A model generated the notes under the pieces. It saw only the letters and a program-made list of their open reading frames with translations, had not been told where the DNA came from and searched no databases. Both the position numbers and the translations under genes were made by a program. This document shows, piece by piece, positions 5,838-9,081 of a stretch of DNA of 9,081 nt. Position 1 is the stretch's first letter. Each line of letters begins with the position of its first letter. Source of the DNA: Pseudomonadota bacterium. Lineage in GTDB: Bacteria; Bdellovibrionota; Bdellovibrionia; Bdellovibrionales; JAEYZS01. The stretch is from assembly GCA_023427925.1 (NCBI GenBank), contig JAEYZS010000083.1, forward strand, positions 1 through 9,081, read 5' to 3'.

Positions 5838-7082
5838 CTAAAATACAGTTCCATCACTTTGAATCATAATTGGAGGGTCGCCACTTGGACGCTTCTCCAT
5901 CGCCAAGAATCTTCCGGCCCACCAAGTTCCGCCCTCTAAAACTTTTGCAAGAGGAAATTCTTGTGGTGATTTCCCGATAGCCTCTTGAACGGCCTCACCA
6001 ATTTGGTCCAAAAGATAAACCGTTAATGCTCTCCACTCAATGATAAGCTCAGAGTCCGGAGCCCAAGCTTTTTCTAGATTGTTAGGATCTCTCATAGTAA
6101 CAAGTCCTGAATCAATTAGGAGTCCGCCGTTTCTATACTCTGCAAGACCTGTCATTCCTTCAACGCCTTCCACATTTACACCGGCCTCTAAGATGGGCTC
6201 GATCAGCGAGTATGTCATCCACTGGGATAGTTTATGAAATGGGACAAGAGACTCAAAAGCTCCTTGCGGACCTAGAGCAGAGTGCTGCCAAATATCTCCG
6301 AGATTTACTCCGTTGGCCTCAAGTCGACCTGGCCAAATTGGTCCGAGTCCGTCGAGCACAGCCCTTAGAATTCCTGAAGCTGGAATGGTTTTACCGGAAC
6401 CATATTTTTCGATGAGATAGTCTAAAATATTCCCGGGTCTTCCGTCTTTAAAGATAGTTTTATTTTCTAAAGCCTTGGCCAAATTATTTAAGAGCAGCAC
6501 ACGCCCTTCGACACCGACAAGAGGATTCTGTTCTGTAACTTGAAAAGCGCTTTCGAGATCTTCGGTAGTCAAAGACTTTAATCCTTCTCTATCAGCTCGC
6601 AAACTTTTTTTGTCTGAGCTCATAGCTCCAGATAAAAACATATAATAGCTTGCAACGCCTAAACCTTCGGATCTTGAAAAGTGTTTTTCGGTTTCCTTTT
6701 CAAAGTATTTCCATTTTGCTCCAGCACCAGCATCTAAAAGTACAGATGTGATTACTAAATCAAGTTTTACTCTTGCCTTTTCAAGAGGATCAAGCTGAGT
6801 AAGTTTTTGATCGAGACTTTTTACTCGATCAATTTTATTTTCCCAACTTGCACCCACCTTAAAATGGCCCCAACGAGAGTGAAACGGAATTTCTAGAGTT
6901 GGATAATTCTTTTTGATCACACTCAAAACATAATCCACTGTCGACTGAAGTTTTTCTGGATGGTACTCAAAGTGAGTTTGATCCTGAGTTGCCAGATCAA
7001 AAATCTTCTTAGTTCTTTCTCTAATTGCTTGCGGAGAAAGTAAAAAATCAATCTGTTGTTGATTCAAACTGAGTTTATTCAA
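5838..7082 (-). CDS. URC4 / DUF1688 protein of uracil catabolism
   Basis: 414 residues, typical for DUF1688. The start is TTG at 7080-7082, with AAGGA 7 nt upstream (complement of 7090-7094) and an 8-nt overlap with the end of URC1, suggesting translational coupling. No ATG or GTG fits the conserved N-terminus better. Recognisable family stretches are LLSPQAIRERTKKIFDLA (14-31), IPFHSRWGHF (65-74), LLDAGAGAKW (115-124), LGDIWQHSAL (261-270), LVPFHKLSQWMTYSLIEP (279-296) and EGMTGLAEYRNGGLLIDSG (308-326). URC4 is genetically required for uracil use as nitrogen source in Lachancea kluyveri. It acts after URC1 on a ring-opened nucleotide intermediate; its exact reaction is not established to my knowledge. 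Conserved His, Asp and Trp residues suggest an enzyme, but I cannot name catalytic residues. No signal peptide, so cytoplasmic. Confidence 0.9.
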   Translation of the reverse strand: MNKLSLNQQQIDFLLSPQAIRERTKKIFDLATQDQTHFEYHPEKLQSTVDYVLSVIKKNYPTLEIPFHSRWGHFKVGASWENKIDRVKSLDQKLTQLDPLEKARVKLDLVITSVLLDAGAGAKWKYFEKETEKHFSRSEGLGVASYYMFLSGAMSSDKKSLRADREGLKSLTTEDLESAFQVTEQNPLVGVEGRVLLLNNLAKALENKTIFKDGRPGNILDYLIEKYGSGKTIPASGILRAVLDGLGPIWPGRLEANGVNLGDIWQHSALGPQGAFESLVPFHKLSQWMTYSLIEPILEAGVNVEGVEGMTGLAEYRNGGLLIDSGLVTMRDPNNLEKAWAPDSELIIEWRALTVYLLDQIGEAVQEAIGKSPQEFPLAKVLEGGTWWAGRFLAMEKRPSGDPPIMIQSDGTVF

Positions 7083-8340
7083 TTGGTCTTCCTTTTACCT
7101 TCTGGAGTTCGTCTTTGGATTTCACTTTTTCTGGTGTAAAGTACCCCGCTGCTTTCTTTGCTTCGATTTCAACTTGAGCATCTGCAGGGATCAAGCCCTC
7201 TGGAATCGAAATTCTATTTACAACTTCAATTCCACTTCCCACGATCGCATCGTACTTCATATTGCTCATCGAATGAAGGTTATGAATCTTCTTAACACCG
7301 AAAAAGTGTAAAGAGTCTGGCATCAATTCTTGAAATCTCGCATCTTCAACACCGGCCACACATTGCGTCCTATGGAAGTATGTTGCAGCTGAATCACCGC
7401 CTTCTTGTCTTTTTCTAGCGTTATAAACAAGGAACTTTGTGACTTCACCCAACGCGCGCCCCTCTTTACGGAAGTAAATGATAATTCCTACGCCACCTCG
7501 TTGCGCAGTCCTTGCAGCATCTTCGATTCCATACATCAAGTAAGGACGACAGGTGCAAATGTCGGACCCAAAAACATCAGAGCCATTACATTCATCGTGT
7601 ACCCGACATGTGAGCTCAATATCCGGGTTTGCAAGGTCCTCTGGATTTCCAAAAATATACGCAGTTGTACTTCCGATAGGCGGTAAACAAACCTTTAAGT
7701 CTCGCCTTGTGATCAGCTCTGGATACATTCCACCCGTTTCATGGAAAAGAATTTTCCTCAACTCACCTTCTTCAATTTTAAGTCTTTTTGCAATACCTGG
7801 AAGATACCACACTGGATCTAAGGCAACTTTTGTAACTCTTATGTCTTTATTCTCACGAACGATTTTCCCATCAACTTTGAGTCTTCCCTTATCAATAGCC
7901 TCCACGATTTCTGGAATCTGTAAATGGGCTTGGGTCACTGCAATCGTTGGTCGGATGTCATAACCTTGGTCGAAAAGCTTCTTAAAATGAATTTGCGGAT
8001 CTAATCCCCACGGATCAATGGAAACCATTTTATCAGGATCAAACCACTGAGAGTGAGGTCCGATCTTTGCGGGGCTCTGAGTATTCTCTAGATCTGGTTT
8101 GTGCGTTGAAGGAAATTTTCCACTTGCAATGGAAAGCGCTCGATAAACTGTATAACTTCCTCCATGAGTTCCGATCGCGTTTCGAGCTTTAGCATTCGTG
8201 CTGGATGCGACAACAGGTCCTCTCACTAAAGGGTCCTTAGCTCCCCACTCAATGGGTAGAGTTTCTTTGTATTTTAGATTGGTATGTGAAGCGAGGATAA
8301 CGTGACTCGCTCTTTTTTTGAAATCTGTATTCTTATCCAT
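7075..8340 (-). CDS. URC1, GTP-cyclohydrolase-II-like protein of uracil catabolism
   Basis: 421 residues, about twice the length of RibA. ATG at 8338-8340 with a GGGGGA purine-rich site 3 nt upstream. Residues 1-220 are the N-terminal extension characteristic of URC1. Residues 240-385 are the cyclohydrolase II domain: RVHDEC with zinc ligands C251-x10-C262-x-C264, then IIIYFRKEGRALG (286-298), where RibA has the YHRQEGRNIG type of motif. Zinc-dependent ring opening chemistry is therefore retained. The nucleotide-recognition positions differ from RibA (RVHSEC to RVHDEC, HRQEGR to FRKEGR, the LTNNP region to LHSMSNMKYD at 355-364). Together with the neighbours (URC4, uracil phosphoribosyltransferase), this indicates attack on a pyrimidine nucleotide, presumably UMP, in place of GTP. 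A riboflavin role is unlikely: no other rib gene is nearby. The stop overlaps the URC4 start by 8 nt and the dehydrogenase ends 18 bp upstream. Confidence 0.9.
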   Translation of the reverse strand: MDKNTDFKKRASHVILASHTNLKYKETLPIEWGAKDPLVRGPVVASSTNAKARNAIGTHGGSYTVYRALSIASGKFPSTHKPDLENTQSPAKIGPHSQWFDPDKMVSIDPWGLDPQIHFKKLFDQGYDIRPTIAVTQAHLQIPEIVEAIDKGRLKVDGKIVRENKDIRVTKVALDPVWYLPGIAKRLKIEEGELRKILFHETGGMYPELITRRDLKVCLPPIGSTTAYIFGNPEDLANPDIELTCRVHDECNGSDVFGSDICTCRPYLMYGIEDAARTAQRGGVGIIIYFRKEGRALGEVTKFLVYNARKRQEGGDSAATYFHRTQCVAGVEDARFQELMPDSLHFFGVKKIHNLHSMSNMKYDAIVGSGIEVVNRISIPEGLIPADAQVEIEAKKAAGYFTPEKVKSKDELQKVKGRPIE

Positions 8341-8358
8341 CTTTCCCCCGAAATTTAC

Positions 8359-9081
8359 TTAAGACATCCAGTTGCTATCGCTTTGCAACTCCCACTTTGT
8401 AGTGACTTTTTTAATGTTAGACCAAAAATCTAAACTGTAAGGACCTGTGATATCGCCATGGCCGAATTTTGAAGCATTTATACCGCCAAATGAAAATGGC
8501 TCTCTCGGAACCGGAACACCTACATTTACACCGATCATTCCTGTTGATGCTTCTCTAGCCACGCGATCGGCAAAGGCTCCGTTTGTTGTAAAGACACTGC
8601 AAGCATTTCCGTACTCAACACTATTCTCAATTTTCATTGCTTCAGAAATATCTTTGCAGTGAACTATACTTAAAATTGGTCCAAACAATTCCACAGTGCT
8701 CGCTTCCGAATTGGAAGTCACCATATCCAAAATTGTAGGTCCAATCCAATGACCATTTTCCATTCCACTTGGAGCTTTCGCCTTTCTTCCATCTAGCAAA
8801 ATTTTTGCTCCTGCTTTTTCAGCGCGATCAATAGCGCTATTGAGAAACTCGACCTGCTCTTTGGTGATAATGGCACCCATTGTATTGCCAAGCTCTAAGG
8901 AAGTCGCTCTTTGGATTATTTTTTCGATGTGTTTTTGTACGTCTCCAACAGCCAACAATACAGAGGCAGCCATACATCGCTGACCTGCGCAGCCTGTGAA
9001 TGAATCTGAAATTCCAATTCCACTTAATTCTAAATTTGCATCAGGCAAAAGTACGATGTGGTTTTTTGCTCCACCCAGAGC
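8359..9081 (-). CDS. mmsA: Malonate/methylmalonate-semialdehyde dehydrogenase (CoA-acylating), partial: N-terminus outside window
   Basis: 240 C-terminal residues are visible; the frame continues through the right edge. The TTG at 9048 is an internal Leu codon, not a start: upstream codons encode ALGGAKNHIVLL, a family signature. The catalytic cysteine is in AGQRCMA (visible residues 32-38, Cys at 8974-8976), and the second conserved element is ELFGPILSIV. The family oxidises malonate or methylmalonate semialdehyde to acetyl- or propionyl-CoA and CO2 with NAD and CoA. In this operon the likely substrate is malonate semialdehyde, the C3 product expected from uracil breakdown. The tail has the conserved SFGG, but the following segment GHGDITGPYSLDFWSN departs from the common GxxGxxFYTxxK pattern (FYT becomes FWS). 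Valine or inositol catabolism is an alternative role, less supported by the neighbours. Confidence 0.87.
   Translation of the reverse strand, partial: ALGGAKNHIVLLPDANLELSGIGISDSFTGCAGQRCMAASVLLAVGDVQKHIEKIIQRATSLELGNTMGAIITKEQVEFLNSAIDRAEKAGAKILLDGRKAKAPSGMENGHWIGPTILDMVTSNSEASTVELFGPILSIVHCKDISEAMKIENSVEYGNACSVFTTNGAFADRVAREASTGMIGVNVGVPVPREPFSFGGINASKFGHGDITGPYSLDFWSNIKKVTTKWELQSDSNWMS

Noticed and set aside
7405..7963. Long plus-strand frames opposite URC1
   Set aside because: They mirror a strongly conserved coding region and have no recognisable domain or ribosome site.
7075..8340. Annotation as riboflavin biosynthesis GTP cyclohydrolase II (RibA)
   Set aside because: Length, the N-terminal extension, altered substrate motifs and adjacency to DUF1688 and uracil phosphoribosyltransferase fit URC1; no other riboflavin gene is present.
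8359..9048. Start codon TTG at 9048 for a short dehydrogenase-like protein
   Set aside because: The frame continues upstream into family sequence ALGGAKNHIV to the window edge, so the TTG is an internal Leu and the gene is merely cut by the window.
1..9081. CRISPR array, tRNA/rRNA genes, insertion sequences, phage or defence modules
   Set aside because: No regularly spaced direct repeats, cloverleaf or rRNA sequence, transposase, integrase or defence-type domains were found on reading both strands.

Overview
The window reads as a Gram-negative, moderately AT-rich bacterial chromosome fragment. A signal peptide plus a likely outer-membrane beta-barrel indicate an outer membrane. The unusual 'QNC' lipobox and the K/S-rich basic protein tails are reminiscent of Bdellovibrio-like bacteria, but that placement is an impression from memory and not a demonstrated assignment.

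Layout, left to right. (1) 1-1147, minus strand, running off the left edge: the N-terminal 382 residues of a large putative lipoprotein. It has three thrombospondin type 1 (TSP1) repeats, a Gly/Ser/Thr linker and the start of a domain resembling the N-terminal RIFT barrel of PcRGLX/YetA-like proteins. (2) 1148-1444: a divergent regulatory region with a good sigma70-like promoter facing right and several palindromes. (3) 1445-2224, plus strand: a secreted, probably outer-membrane, beta-rich protein. Its stop codon interlocks with that of the convergent gene. (4) 2221-3423, minus strand: a Gfo/Idh/MocA oxidoreductase with a Lys/Ser-rich N-terminal tail. (5) 3424-3701: an intergenic gap containing a bidirectional terminator. 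(6) 3702-9081, minus strand: a tightly packed six-gene array, read from the right edge as malonate/methylmalonate-semialdehyde dehydrogenase (partial) > URC1-type GTP-cyclohydrolase-II-like protein > URC4 (DUF1688) > uracil phosphoribosyltransferase > uridine kinase > TrmH-family RNA methyltransferase.

The six-gene array is the main biological content. URC1, URC4 and a uracil phosphoribosyltransferase (URC6) are the hallmark of the URC pathway of pyrimidine degradation, first described in the yeast Lachancea kluyveri. In that pathway uracil is first converted to UMP and the nucleotide is then broken down to urea and a C3 product. Here uridine kinase adds a second entry route (uridine to UMP). 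The semialdehyde dehydrogenase offers an exit (malonate semialdehyde to acetyl-CoA). The set therefore looks like a nearly self-contained route from RNA-derived pyrimidines to central carbon. An RNA methyltransferase is appended to the end of the same transcription unit and overlaps the kinase gene. The operon promoter lies outside the window, and no transporter, regulator or urea-degrading enzyme is visible inside it.

No tRNA, rRNA, CRISPR array, insertion sequence or phage gene was seen.
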